This document shows, in pieces, positions 6,345 through 15,702 of a DNA stretch of 64,000 nucleotides (position 1 is the first letter of the stretch; each line of letters starts with the position of its first letter). Source of the DNA: JALRAP01 sp046302815 (GTDB lineage: Bacteria > Bacteroidota > Bacteroidia > AKYH767-A > OLB10); contig JBKCHO010000014.1 in assembly GCA_046302815.1 (NCBI GenBank), positions 8,653 to 72,652 of the forward strand. Direction: 5' to 3'. The notes beneath the pieces were generated by a model. The model was not told the DNA's origin. It ran no database searches and worked only from the letters and a program-made list of their open reading frames with translations. The position numbers were made by a program, and so were the translations under genes.

Positions 6345-7823
6345 ATGACAACAAATCCACGCCTGATTACTTCCGAAGCGGTTTCGGAAGGCCACCCAGA
6401 CAAACTCGCAGATCGCATATCCGATGCCATCTTGGATGCATACCTGGAGGTTGATCCAAAAGCCAAAGTAGCATGTGAAACCCTGATCACCACGGGTAAA
6501 GTGATTATTGCCGGTGAGATATCGGCAACTGGCAAGCCTGCAAATACATTGATTGAAATAGCTCGTGAAGTGCTAAGGCAAACAGGATATACATCCGAAG
6601 CCGTCGGCTTCAACTGTGATACCGCTACCTATATCGACCTTACACACTCCCAAAGTCCTGAGATCTCCTCTAGTGTTGAACACGGAGGGGCAGGTGATCA
6701 AGGCGTGATGTTCGGATTTGCCTGTGATGAAACACCGCAGCTCATGCCGTTAGCGATCACCATCAGCCATGAGATACTGGAAGCATTGACGGAAAAAAGG
6801 AAATCCGGAGAGATGCCATTCCTTCGACCAGATGCAAAATCACAGGTGACCATCCGCTATGAATATGGTCAACCAACAGCGGCACATGTGGTGATTGTAT
6901 CCACCCAACACGATGAAACGATTGAGCGCAGCCGATTACGAAATATCATAGAGGATCAAGTGGTGAGTCCTATTCTTCGAAAACATTTTGGAACCGGCAA
7001 TGCAATGGTCATCGTAAATCCATCAGGTAGCTTTACGATTGGAGGCCCTCATGGAGATACAGGATTAACAGGTCGAAAGATCATTGTAGACTCCTATGGT
7101 GGTGCTTGTCCACATGGAGGAGGTGCGTTTTCGGGGAAAGATGCCAGCAAGGTGGACCGGTCGGCAGCATACATGGCGCGGTACATCGCCAAACATGTCG
7201 TTGCAGCAGGACTCGCCACCAAGTGTACCGTCCAGCTTAGCTATGGCATAGCCATAGACTCCCCCATATCCATTGACGTGGACCTCTATGGAAGCTCCGT
7301 ATATGTCGATAGCGGCGTTTCAAATGCATGCAAACGAATCTTCGACCTGCGCCCATCCAAGATTGCAGAAAAACTCGGACTGAACAAACCGATTTTCGCC
7401 GCAACAGCATCTGGTGGACATTTCGGAAGAGAGGAATTTCCATGGGAGCAACTGGACCCTGGTATCATTGCGGCTTTACAATCGGATGAGGAGACACGAA
7501 TGGACAAGGTTGAGCTGGAGCGGAGAGAACGGGCGCGAAAAGAACATGAAGGAAAACAAAAATACGCGTTACTTCCAACGCAGGAACTCATCAATACATT
7601 CAATAAGATTGGTAGTATGGAGTTTGAAACCATTCCTCCCAGCGCAATGCTTGCAATCAAGTTCATCCACCATGAACTCTTCCAACGAGGAATCAACTGC
7701 GACCTGATCAATCAGCGGAATGAAGCGGGCAATATCACGGGATGCACCTTCACCATTCCCATAAGAATTGAAGACATTGATGGCAGACCAACCTTGGTAA
7801 GGGCGAATGGAGAAATGGAATAA
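6345..7823 (+). CDS. metK: S-adenosylmethionine synthetase with unusual C-terminal extension
   Basis: This 492-residue enzyme would make S-adenosylmethionine from methionine and ATP in the cytosol. All core motifs are present: EGHPDK (residues 15-20, catalytic His17), EHGGAGDQG (112-120, active-site loop), GPHGDTGLTGRK (234-245) and GGGAFSGKD...KVDRSAAY (258-276, P-loop). The core ends near residue 371 after HFGREEFPWEQLD. A further 120 residues follow: a charged helix (380-405), then ALLPTQELINTFNKIGSM and a segment ending in a strand-rich IPIRIEDIDGRPTLV. MetK is normally 380-430 residues. The core also lacks the EEQGAGDQGMMFGYA-type signature I know from housekeeping MetK of Bacteroidota, suggesting a transferred or second copy. 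It lies behind riboswitch-like RNA copy 2. Confidence 0.93.
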   Translation: MTTNPRLITSEAVSEGHPDKLADRISDAILDAYLEVDPKAKVACETLITTGKVIIAGEISATGKPANTLIEIAREVLRQTGYTSEAVGFNCDTATYIDLTHSQSPEISSSVEHGGAGDQGVMFGFACDETPQLMPLAITISHEILEALTEKRKSGEMPFLRPDAKSQVTIRYEYGQPTAAHVVIVSTQHDETIERSRLRNIIEDQVVSPILRKHFGTGNAMVIVNPSGSFTIGGPHGDTGLTGRKIIVDSYGGACPHGGGAFSGKDASKVDRSAAYMARYIAKHVVAAGLATKCTVQLSYGIAIDSPISIDVDLYGSSVYVDSGVSNACKRIFDLRPSKIAEKLGLNKPIFAATASGGHFGREEFPWEQLDPGIIAALQSDEETRMDKVELERRERARKEHEGKQKYALLPTQELINTFNKIGSMEFETIPPSAMLAIKFIHHELFQRGINCDLINQRNEAGNITGCTFTIPIRIEDIDGRPTLVRANGEME

Positions 7824-7835
7824 CCGTCAGTTGCA

Positions 7836-8231
7836 ATGAAAATGGAAAGAGATGAATTGAAGAAACAGCTTGAGCTATTCAAAAAGGAGTATCAACAAAT
7901 ATTTGGTAAAATGACCGACCAGAAGTTAGTGGACTCCCACAACAGTGCTTGCAAAATAAAAGCATGGGGCTTGTTCGTTGCCGTTTATACCGAAGCAAGG
8001 AAGGAAGAGCTGCTGAAACGTTTTCCCGATACCACAAACGTAATCGAAAAAAAAGGTCATGAATCCTATTCTTACAGCTTACGACCGCGAGGTGTTTGGA
8101 TCGCATATATCAACGGGGTGAAAACCTTGGCTTGCTCCGAGCTTGACGACCAGCCTCCAACCAAACCGAAAACAGAGCCCTTTAACAAGGATCCGGATGG
8201 ACATCAACTGGATTCTATGAGCTTGAACTGA
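7836..8231 (+). CDS. Orphan protein downstream of metK
   Basis: This 131-residue cytosolic protein lies 12 bases after the metK stop, so it is almost certainly co-transcribed. The N-terminal half is a charged helix (residues 3-30). The middle has KIKAWGLFVAVYTEARKEEL and SYSYSLRPRGVWIAYINGV, which looks like a small alpha/beta domain. The last 30 residues are Pro/Lys/Asp-rich and probably disordered. I recognise no family or catalytic motif. By position it belongs to the riboswitch/small-protein/metK cluster. It could be a partner of the MetK extension, but nothing in the sequence shows this. Confidence 0.65.
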   Translation: MKMERDELKKQLELFKKEYQQIFGKMTDQKLVDSHNSACKIKAWGLFVAVYTEARKEELLKRFPDTTNVIEKKGHESYSYSLRPRGVWIAYINGVKTLACSELDDQPPTKPKTEPFNKDPDGHQLDSMSLN

Positions 8232-8304
8232 TTGAATCGCCTGTAAAACCCTTGTTTTTTGATTAACTTTAAAACTTTGGGGCTTTAGATTGTTATTACT
8301 GAGC

Positions 8305-9408
8305 ATGCGCACTGGTTATAAGTTCATTCCTTACGAAGCAGCTGACGAATCTCCATTCGACAAGCTCTTCGGCATATTCAAAGAGCTGATTGTCCATACC
8401 TCGGGCGACTTCGACGAGGCTATAGATTGGCTGCGTGAGTTGGACAAGGAATACCAATTGACCAACGAGGCTTATACCATTGATGATTTCATCGAGGATT
8501 TGAAAAAGCGGGGCTATATCCGAGAAGCGGGTGCCGAGCCGGGCTCTGGTGGAGCCCTGACCGCCAAAATGGAGCGAGTTATCCGGCAATCGGCCTTGGA
8601 GCAAATATTCAAAAACCTGAAGCGAGCAGGATCGGGAAACCACCAAACCTCCTATACGGGTTCTGGTGATGAACATACCGGCGAACTACGCGATTTTCGA
8701 TTTGGTGATTCTTTGGAGCAGATACACATGCCCGAGAGTCTGCGGAAAGCCCAAATTGCTCATGGGATTGACGATTTCCAAATCAGTGAACAGGATTTGG
8801 TTGTTGAAGACACATTTCATAAATCGCAGATGAGCACCGTGCTCATGATCGATATCAGCCATAGCATGATCCTGTACGGTGAAGATCGAATCACCCCTGC
8901 CAAAAAGGTGGCCATGGCCTTGGCTGAACTCATTCGCACGCGATATCCTAAAGACACTTTGGACATCATTGTTTTTGGGAACGATGCCTGGCCCGTTACC
9001 TTGAAAGAACTGCCCTATCTGCAAGTGGGACCCTATCACACCAACACCGTTGCAGGGCTGCAGCTGGCGATGGATATTCTTCGCAGAAAAAGAAACACCA
9101 ATAAGCAAATATTCATGATCACCGATGGCAAGCCCAGCTGCCTTCGCAACAGGGATGGCACCTATTATTTCAATTCAAACGGACTGGATCAGTCCATTGT
9201 TGACCGCTGTTACGCTGAAGCCATGCAAGCCCGCAAATTGCACATCCCCATCACCACATTCATGATTGCCCGCGATCCATACTTGCAGCAATTCGTGAGC
9301 AATTTCACAGAAGCCAATCAAGGCAAAGCCTATTTTGCCGGACTGAAAGGATTGGGGCAAATGATCTATGAAGACTATCGAAAGAGTAGAAGAAGAAAAT
9401 CGCTCTGA
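8305..9408 (+). CDS. von Willebrand factor A domain protein, partner of the AAA+ ATPase
   Basis: This 367-residue cytosolic protein is read from the ATG at 8305 (an in-frame TTG at 8290 adds five residues but is less likely). An N-terminal helical region of about 110 residues precedes a VWA domain starting near VLMIDISHSM (residues 178-187), which carries the MIDAS motif DxSxS as D-I-S-H-S. The MIDAS Thr lies probably in HTNTVAGLQ, and the Asp in IFMITDGKP. The gene is 26 bases upstream of an MgChl/MoxR-like AAA+ gene. This resembles the BchD/BchI or MoxR-VWA pairing, in which the ATPase and VWA protein work together as a chaperone or remodelling unit. The client is unknown. Confidence 0.87.
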   Translation: MRTGYKFIPYEAADESPFDKLFGIFKELIVHTSGDFDEAIDWLRELDKEYQLTNEAYTIDDFIEDLKKRGYIREAGAEPGSGGALTAKMERVIRQSALEQIFKNLKRAGSGNHQTSYTGSGDEHTGELRDFRFGDSLEQIHMPESLRKAQIAHGIDDFQISEQDLVVEDTFHKSQMSTVLMIDISHSMILYGEDRITPAKKVAMALAELIRTRYPKDTLDIIVFGNDAWPVTLKELPYLQVGPYHTNTVAGLQLAMDILRRKRNTNKQIFMITDGKPSCLRNRDGTYYFNSNGLDQSIVDRCYAEAMQARKLHIPITTFMIARDPYLQQFVSNFTEANQGKAYFAGLKGLGQMIYEDYRKSRRRKSL

Positions 9409-9434
9409 AAAACCCCTACCGAAAACTCGAAAAA

Positions 9435-10901
9435 ATGAACCTAACTGAAATCAACACCCTTGGCGAATTAAAAAAACATGTTGCTCCAAAGCCGCATGAA
9501 GGCATCAAAGAAGAATTGCGTCGCAACCTCATAGCTGCATTGAAGAACGGTGACAATCCGTTTGAAGGAATTCATGGTTATGAAGATACTGTTATCCCAG
9601 AACTTCAACGGGCAATTCTTTCCAAGCACAACATCAACCTACTTGGTTTACGCGGACAAGCCAAAACCCGCATTGCGCGGATGATGGTGAATCTTTTGGA
9701 TGAGTGGATGCCGATTGTTGCCGGTTCGGAAGTGAACGATGACCCGTTCAGTCCTTTGTCGAGATACGCCAAAGACACCATCGCAAAATTGGGAGATGAA
9801 ACTCCAATTTCCTGGATACATAGAAACGATCGCTTTGTGGAAAAACTCGCCACACCCGATGTTACTGTGGCAGATCTGATCGGTGATGTGGATCCCATCA
9901 AAGCCGCCAACATGAAGCTGTCTTATGCCGATGAGCGCGTCATCCATTTTGGAATGATTCCCCGAGCCAACCGCTGCATATTTGTGATCAATGAGCTGCC
10001 CGACCTGCAAGCCCGCATTCAAGTGGCGCTGTTCAATATCTTACAGGAAGGAGACATCCAGATCCGCGGATTCAAATTGAGATTTCCATTGGACATGCAA
10101 TTTATTTTCACTGCCAACCCAGAAGATTATACGAACCGAGGCAGTATCGTTACCCCTTTGAAAGATCGTATTGGATCACAAATATTGACGCACTATCCGG
10201 ATTCGGTTGAGGTAGCTGCTAAGATAACTTCACAGGAAATCCGAACCGAAAAGCAAGAACATATCTATATTCCAACATTGGCCACCATTCTGATAGAGCA
10301 GATTGCATTCGAGGCTCGCCAAAGCGAATATGTGGATGTGAAGAGCGGTGTCAGCGCGAGAATGAGCATTTCTGCAATGGAAAATCTAATCAGCGCCGCC
10401 GAATTACGCGCATTGAAATACGGTTTGAAGCAAACATCCATCCGCCTTAGCGATTTCCTCGCCATTATTCCTGCATTGACGGGAAAGATGGAGATTGCGT
10501 ACGAAGGTGAACAGGAGGGTGCTCGCTTTGTTGCAGAACATCTGATACGACAAGCGATTAAGTCTACTTTCGAAGCAATTTTTCCGAAAATAACAAAATT
10601 GCAAAAACAAGATGTTGTCGGACCTTATCAAGAAGTTATAGAATGGTTCGCTAATGCTGATGAGGATTTCGAACTCACCGAAAATATGGACGATAAATCG
10701 TACCATGCACAACTCAATAAAATCATTTCGCTAACACGGTTGGTGGACAAATATCACCCTGTAAAAAATCCGGGAGATAAGGCTTTGTTACAAGAGATGA
10801 TTCTTTGGTCATTAGTTGAACACAAGAAGCTGAGCCAGGTCAAAGTTGACCAAGGCGTTGGTTACTCCGGCGGTTTGAACGAACTGCTGAAGGGATTGTA
10901 G
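9435..10901 (+). CDS. MgChl/MoxR-type AAA+ ATPase
   Basis: This 488-residue protein has a Walker A GLRGQAKTR (residues 71-79) preceded by INLL, and a Walker B-like strand CIFVINELPDL around residue 182, where the usual D-E is N-E. Further along are FNILQEGDIQIRGFKLRFP and MQFIFTANPEDYTNRGSIVTPLKDRIGSQI, the pre-sensor/sensor-1 and arginine region typical of magnesium chelatase subunit I and MoxR-like ATPases. The C-terminal 200 residues form the helical lid plus an extra domain. It is translated together with the VWA protein upstream and ended by the terminator at 10941-10970. No porphyrin genes are near, so chelatase function is unlikely. Confidence 0.88.
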   Translation: MNLTEINTLGELKKHVAPKPHEGIKEELRRNLIAALKNGDNPFEGIHGYEDTVIPELQRAILSKHNINLLGLRGQAKTRIARMMVNLLDEWMPIVAGSEVNDDPFSPLSRYAKDTIAKLGDETPISWIHRNDRFVEKLATPDVTVADLIGDVDPIKAANMKLSYADERVIHFGMIPRANRCIFVINELPDLQARIQVALFNILQEGDIQIRGFKLRFPLDMQFIFTANPEDYTNRGSIVTPLKDRIGSQILTHYPDSVEVAAKITSQEIRTEKQEHIYIPTLATILIEQIAFEARQSEYVDVKSGVSARMSISAMENLISAAELRALKYGLKQTSIRLSDFLAIIPALTGKMEIAYEGEQEGARFVAEHLIRQAIKSTFEAIFPKITKLQKQDVVGPYQEVIEWFANADEDFELTENMDDKSYHAQLNKIISLTRLVDKYHPVKNPGDKALLQEMILWSLVEHKKLSQVKVDQGVGYSGGLNELLKGL

Positions 10902-10940
10902 ACCTTTTTATTCTTGAACATATTTGAATTTGTCTAAAAG

Positions 10941-10970
10941 AAAAAGGCCTGTTTTGATACAGGCCTTTTT
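10941..10970. terminator. Bidirectional rho-independent terminator
   Basis: AAAAAGGCCTG (10941-10951) pairs with CAGGCCTTTTT (10960-10970) around an 8-base loop. It has A-runs and T-runs on both sides, so it can serve both the AAA+ gene and the convergent secreted protease gene. Confidence 0.9.
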
Positions 10971-10992
10971 GATGCTTGAATTTCAAAGTTAT

Positions 10993-13437
10993 TTATTGCT
11001 TTATGAATCGAGCTGACCGGATCGAACCATTGAATTCAGCTTGAAGATAATAAATGCCCAGTGGTAAAGATGAAACATCGATGCCCAATTGGCTCTCGCC
11101 CATGGTAACATCCCCCTCGGATGTGTAAACGATTCTTCCACTGATATCCATTATCGCAATCCTTGCTTTCGAATCGAGAGTAGATTTGAATTGCACTATT
11201 AGTTTTTCGGACACAATATTTGGATTCACGCTCATCTCAACCATGTCCGATTCCATTCCTGATTCGCCAATATCCCTGCACGGGAATGTGATAGCCAGAC
11301 TGCGATATGCACTTGAACCACAAGCATTGTTGGCGCGAACACTTACATTACCTGTGGATGTTTTGAAATTCACAAACACATTTGCGAATGAGGTTACCAA
11401 AGCTGTGCTACTCGATGTAACAGTTCCCGCCTGGATACGCGCTCCTGATGGAACAGTCCAACGGTAAGATGTTGCGCTTGGCACCGGTGCAATACTGTAG
11501 GGAACACCTTGCTGATTCCTACAAGGTGTTGTTGTTCCAGTGATTGGTCCAGGTAAAGCTGGTATTCTGGCTATGGATAAAGTCCTGGCCGAGCTGGTTC
11601 CACAAGCATTAGTGGCGGTTACAGATAAGGTGAGTGCAGTAGTTCCTGAAGTAAATGAAGCCGTAATCGCACTTGTTCCTTGCCCTGTAGTTACAGTACC
11701 ATTTGTAGAGGATAAGGTCCAATTGTAGGAGGTGACAGTGCTGTCGGCAACCACGCTATATGGTATGCCAGTAACAGAGCAAGCGCCAGTAGTAGGGCCT
11801 GTAATAATCGACGGAGCTGCAGGAATATTCCTACTAACAGCAACAGATGCACTACCGCTGGAACCACATGCATTGACTGCCGCTACAGTGATGTTACCAG
11901 ATGCAGGGAAGCTGGTTCCAAAAGAAACAGAAATGGCGTTTGTACCCTGCCCAGATGTGATGGTCGCACCTGTTGGCACAACCCAATTATACGATGTGGC
12001 TCCAGAAACAGCTGCTACACTAAATGTGCGAATGTTACCTGGACAAATCAAATTGCTGCCACCACCAATGGCAACTGCACCTGGAGTTGGAGGCGTTGGA
12101 CAACTCACACAAGAAGTCAAGCATGCGGCATTGTTGATGGCATTCACCATCACGGAAGTGGGCTGAGGCCCGAATCCATTATTGAAGTTGATACCAACAC
12201 CATTGACTAAATGGCAATAGCTCATGATGGTTCCAGCAACTGGAAGCGGTCCTGCGGCGCACGAACCTGAATTGTATCCAGCAGCTGGACCACAACCATC
12301 GATTCGAGTGTTGTTTCCATTCCAAACACAATCATGTGTATGTCGGGAACCTAAAAGGTGTCCGCCTTCATGCGTGACAACCTCAACAGACCATGAATAA
12401 GTTGGTACATTTTGGTAAGTAGAGTTGATCGCGCTATAGCCCATCTTGTATTGATTCGATGTGGAACAAAGTCCATTCACATAGGCAACTCCACCTCCAC
12501 CATTGTATCCGATCAGCATGGCCAAATCACCAGCAAAAGAAGTCCGGTATGCGCCGAACTGATTCAAATAGTTGGAAGTAGTAGTTCCGGTGTACGGATC
12601 AGTTGTATCCCAAATAAACAAGGTTTGAAGCGTTGTGGAAATACCATCGTTGTTGTACAATGTGTTGACTTGATTGAATAGCCCTTGCATATAGGTGTTC
12701 ACTGCTGACAAACTTCCCTTTTGGTTGTATATATCTTGGTCTGTTTCCCAATACCAATCAACACACTTGGTAGTTAAAGTTCCTGGAGGAACAGGCTCTA
12801 ATCGCAAGGCTTCTTCAGGAAGCGGATTGGCTAGAATTGATGTGTTGGCACCACAGGTGTAAGAATGACTTGCTGCAATTTCCTTATCATTAAACACTAC
12901 ATGCCGACCTGATGCATCATTGGCCAAACGACCAACCACAAAATTTCCTTGATCATTGCTGATTATGGCCATGATATCATTTTGCGTGATAGTCATGCTG
13001 ACCACTGAACGGTAATCGTCTTCAACAATACCTTGGTAGTGGGCGATTCCCTTGGTGCCATCAAACCTAGTCCCACTGCTTGTGATCACTTGAAAACCCT
13101 CGGAAAGGATATCGACCTTATACATCACCAACCGAAAGGTTCCTTGATCAGCAGGAATCGTTGTAGCAAAAAACTCTGGAAAGACCTCACCAATTCCGAT
13201 GTTTCGGAGCGACTCGAATTCCAAAATCTTGTGGTTAATACCTGACTGGAGCAGCTGCTCAGAAACAGGCTGAAAGGACTCTTTGAAAAGCTGTTGCTCT
13301 TCAAATGAAACTTGTCGGTCTAATAGTTTTCTTACTTCCCTACCGATTCTACCATGGTTCTCCAATGAAGTATTTCCCGCATAAACAGGAAATAAAGGTA
13401 GCCATGCAAATACGAAACAGATAATCGCTTTTTTCAT
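10993..13437 (-). CDS. Secreted reprolysin-like zinc metalloprotease, T9SS cargo
   Basis: This protein of about 814 residues is read from ATG 13437, which opens a clean signal peptide (MKKAIICFVFAWLPLFPVYA); an ATG 72 bases upstream would bury it. A pro-region of about 200 residues precedes the peptidase domain. HEGGHLLGSRHTHD (near residue 350) is the zinc motif HExxHxxGxxHxxD of the M12B/reprolysin-like family, followed by a TIMSYCH Met-turn. Three PKD/Ig-like repeats (about 450-720) contain S-Y-[NR]-W and V-x-N-A-C-G. The last 80 residues hold the T9SS C-terminal domain (VNPNIVSEKLIVQF ... SLPLGIYYLQAE ... RFIKQ). It is therefore exported by Sec, then by T9SS, and probably degrades external protein. 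Confidence 0.9.
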   Translation of the reverse strand: MKKAIICFVFAWLPLFPVYAGNTSLENHGRIGREVRKLLDRQVSFEEQQLFKESFQPVSEQLLQSGINHKILEFESLRNIGIGEVFPEFFATTIPADQGTFRLVMYKVDILSEGFQVITSSGTRFDGTKGIAHYQGIVEDDYRSVVSMTITQNDIMAIISNDQGNFVVGRLANDASGRHVVFNDKEIAASHSYTCGANTSILANPLPEEALRLEPVPPGTLTTKCVDWYWETDQDIYNQKGSLSAVNTYMQGLFNQVNTLYNNDGISTTLQTLFIWDTTDPYTGTTTSNYLNQFGAYRTSFAGDLAMLIGYNGGGGVAYVNGLCSTSNQYKMGYSAINSTYQNVPTYSWSVEVVTHEGGHLLGSRHTHDCVWNGNNTRIDGCGPAAGYNSGSCAAGPLPVAGTIMSYCHLVNGVGINFNNGFGPQPTSVMVNAINNAACLTSCVSCPTPPTPGAVAIGGGSNLICPGNIRTFSVAAVSGATSYNWVVPTGATITSGQGTNAISVSFGTSFPASGNITVAAVNACGSSGSASVAVSRNIPAAPSIITGPTTGACSVTGIPYSVVADSTVTSYNWTLSSTNGTVTTGQGTSAITASFTSGTTALTLSVTATNACGTSSARTLSIARIPALPGPITGTTTPCRNQQGVPYSIAPVPSATSYRWTVPSGARIQAGTVTSSSTALVTSFANVFVNFKTSTGNVSVRANNACGSSAYRSLAITFPCRDIGESGMESDMVEMSVNPNIVSEKLIVQFKSTLDSKARIAIMDISGRIVYTSEGDVTMGESQLGIDVSSLPLGIYYLQAEFNGSIRSARFIKQ

Positions 13438-13601
13438 AAATAGTGATTTTGTTAAATCGAATATAAATAGGTCAATATGCAATGTAATGCTCCACAAGCC
13501 TTTTGTCAATAAGTTTCGGGTTTTGACGCTTGGCCAGCAGTGATTATCAATGCAAAAGCAATGTGCTGAATAAATAAGATATTCGTTTTGTAAACGATTA
13601 T

Positions 13602-15578
13602 CTACCCGTTTGAAGCTCGTTCCACAAAATACATATCCATGGATCCCCTGTTTTTTATTTCTATCAATCCCCTACTCTCGCTGTTGAATTCGGATGAAAG
13701 TAATTTCATGGTAGCGGCACTTACATTAACTTTTCCGGGCTCACCTGATGATTCCATTCGAGATGCTATGTTCACATCATCGCCCCATAAGTCGAATTGG
13801 AACTTTTTGGTTCCTACGACACCAGAAACTACGGTTCCCGAATGCAATCCGATTCGTATTTCAAAGGTCTTGCCACCAATTTGGCCTACATCTCTAAATC
13901 TATCTGACATGAACTGCCGTATTTCCAAGGCAGCGCTAACCATGTCCAATGCATGATTGGGGTTAGGTAAAGGCAAACCAGAAACACACATGTACGCATC
14001 GCCAATCGTTTTGATTTTTTCTATGCGATACTTACCAATGATTGCATCAAAGGCTTTGAAGCAATGGTCGATTTCAGCAACCAGCTGCTCGGGCGTTAGT
14101 TCGGCGCTGATTCCTGTGAAGTTGCGAAAATCGGTGAACATGATGGTAACCTCATCGTGCTTGCGAACTTTTGCAACACCAAGCTTTTTCAATTCGTTGG
14201 CGGTCTCCTCCGGAAGGATGTTTAGCAAAAGCTCCTCGCTCCGTTTCTTCTCCTTGGCAATGCGGTTGCGCTGGCGCATCAATACAATCGAGAAACCCAA
14301 AACAAGCGCCAATACGGCGAAGGTATAATTGCGTATCAATTTTTGCCTTTCAATGACAAGCTCCATTTCGGCACGCTGTTGTTTTTTTTGTAGATCACTG
14401 ATTTTCCTAGAGGACTCTAAACCAAAAACGCTATCGCGGACCTGGAAAAACAGTTTGTGGTTTTTGAGCGCCTCCGGTATGTTGCCATTGCCCTCATAGG
14501 CCTTTGACAACAACTCATAAATGTCGGATAACTCTTTTTTCATACCCAATGATTCGGCACCCTTTGCAGCTTCCTCCAAAAAAACAATTGCATCGGTCCA
14601 TCTGCCTTCCTCGACTCTTATCTCCCCAATTCCCTTTCGACACCAAACGGCCGCGAATGGGTCGTCTAGCCGTATGGCATCGGCCAATGCAGATTGCCTC
14701 AAATGCAATGCAGAGTCACGAACAAGTGACTGTACATTTGAACTGCTAGCGCCAGGCAAACTTCCAAATATGGAGAATGCAGAATCCGGTGGCAGCTTTG
14801 AAACAGCAAAAAAGATGTTGCTCAGATTGAATATCGAATACATTTCACCTCTTTCATTACCCATTAATTTCCGAAGCCGCAGACTTTCCTTATGGTAACC
14901 ATAGGATGCCAAATAATTCTTCATATAAAAACTGACCATGCCCAAATTATTGTTGGACTGCGCCAAGCCAGAGGAATCGTCCAACTCGCTACGCAAATCC
15001 AAACTCAATCGATGATATTGGAGCGCGTTTTCGTTGTCCTTCATGGCTTCATATACAACCCCCACATTGTTGTAGCTCTCGGCAAGCTTGTCCTTGTTTT
15101 CCGCTTTTTTACTCTGTTCAATATTGGCCAAAAAGCGCTCCAACGATTCTGCGTAGCGACTTCTTTGATAGAGGGCTACGCCAGCCGCATCGTTGGCCTT
15201 GTATGACAAATCGAACAGGCCGCTTTTGGTGGCCGCTTTTCCAACAGAGTCATACAGCGAAAGTCCCCTTTCAAAAGCATTCGACCAAACCAACAATTCC
15301 GCTTTGAATAGCTCCGACACCAACACTTCTGATTTATTGTTGGATTGCAGCGCCATATTCACGGCCTTTTCTGCCAAACCCAATGCTTTGGAGGTATCCT
15401 TGTCCTGGCGAGCTTTTTCGGCCTCCGATCGAATCTTTTCAATGTAACTTAAGCCAGAGTTAGATTCCTGCGCCCGAGGCTCAAAAACAAAAAAATGGAT
15501 AAAGATGAATAAGACTGCCCAGTGCCGGGGCATGCAATAGACTGATTTCGACAAAGAGTGCATCTCGAAAGGACTCAT
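13602..15578 (-). CDS. TPR-repeat class III adenylate cyclase
   Basis: This 658-residue membrane protein has an N-terminal hydrophobic segment (about 17-35), a periplasmic helical region with several tetratricopeptide repeats (about 60-380; for example YNNVGVVYEAMKDNENALQYH), a transmembrane helix near 405-425 (YTFAVLALVLGFSIVL), a short coiled linker, and a class III nucleotide cyclase domain. The domain has FTDFRNF (first metal Asp), EKIKTIGDAY (Lys plus second Asp) and FDLWGDDVNIASRMES (Asp, Asn and Arg positions). The Lys/Asp pair predicts ATP rather than GTP as substrate. It probably senses an envelope signal through the TPRs. Monocistronic and divergent from the T9SS gene at 15703. Confidence 0.9.
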   Translation of the reverse strand: MSPFEMHSLSKSVYCMPRHWAVLFIFIHFFVFEPRAQESNSGLSYIEKIRSEAEKARQDKDTSKALGLAEKAVNMALQSNNKSEVLVSELFKAELLVWSNAFERGLSLYDSVGKAATKSGLFDLSYKANDAAGVALYQRSRYAESLERFLANIEQSKKAENKDKLAESYNNVGVVYEAMKDNENALQYHRLSLDLRSELDDSSGLAQSNNNLGMVSFYMKNYLASYGYHKESLRLRKLMGNERGEMYSIFNLSNIFFAVSKLPPDSAFSIFGSLPGASSSNVQSLVRDSALHLRQSALADAIRLDDPFAAVWCRKGIGEIRVEEGRWTDAIVFLEEAAKGAESLGMKKELSDIYELLSKAYEGNGNIPEALKNHKLFFQVRDSVFGLESSRKISDLQKKQQRAEMELVIERQKLIRNYTFAVLALVLGFSIVLMRQRNRIAKEKKRSEELLLNILPEETANELKKLGVAKVRKHDEVTIMFTDFRNFTGISAELTPEQLVAEIDHCFKAFDAIIGKYRIEKIKTIGDAYMCVSGLPLPNPNHALDMVSAALEIRQFMSDRFRDVGQIGGKTFEIRIGLHSGTVVSGVVGTKKFQFDLWGDDVNIASRMESSGEPGKVNVSAATMKLLSSEFNSESRGLIEIKNRGSMDMYFVERASNG

Positions 15579-15637
15579 GATACAAAGAAAGCAAAGCCAA
15601 AGCCTTGTATCAAGGGGAAGTCAAGACAATTAACCTA

Positions 15638-15668
15638 TTGACACGCGATGACATTTGCCGTAAATTTG
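15638..15668 (+). promoter_or_regulatory. Promoter of the LTD/FN3 T9SS protein gene
   Basis: TTG at 15638-15640, a 20-base spacer, then TAAATTTG at 15661-15668, matching TTG-N19/20-TAnnTTTG. The predicted transcript starts near 15672, leaving a leader of about 30 bases before the ATG at 15703. Confidence 0.7.
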
Positions 15669-15702
15669 CTTTGGGTTCCTACGCCCTGATAAAACCTGAA
15701 TC

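Noticed and set aside
6227..6454. 75-residue open frame across riboswitch copy 2 and the metK start
   Set aside because: It covers the structured RNA and the first codons of metK in another frame.
9435..10901. Magnesium chelatase subunit I
   Set aside because: The domain family is right, but no porphyrin genes are near and the partner is a generic VWA protein; a chaperone-type ATPase is more likely.
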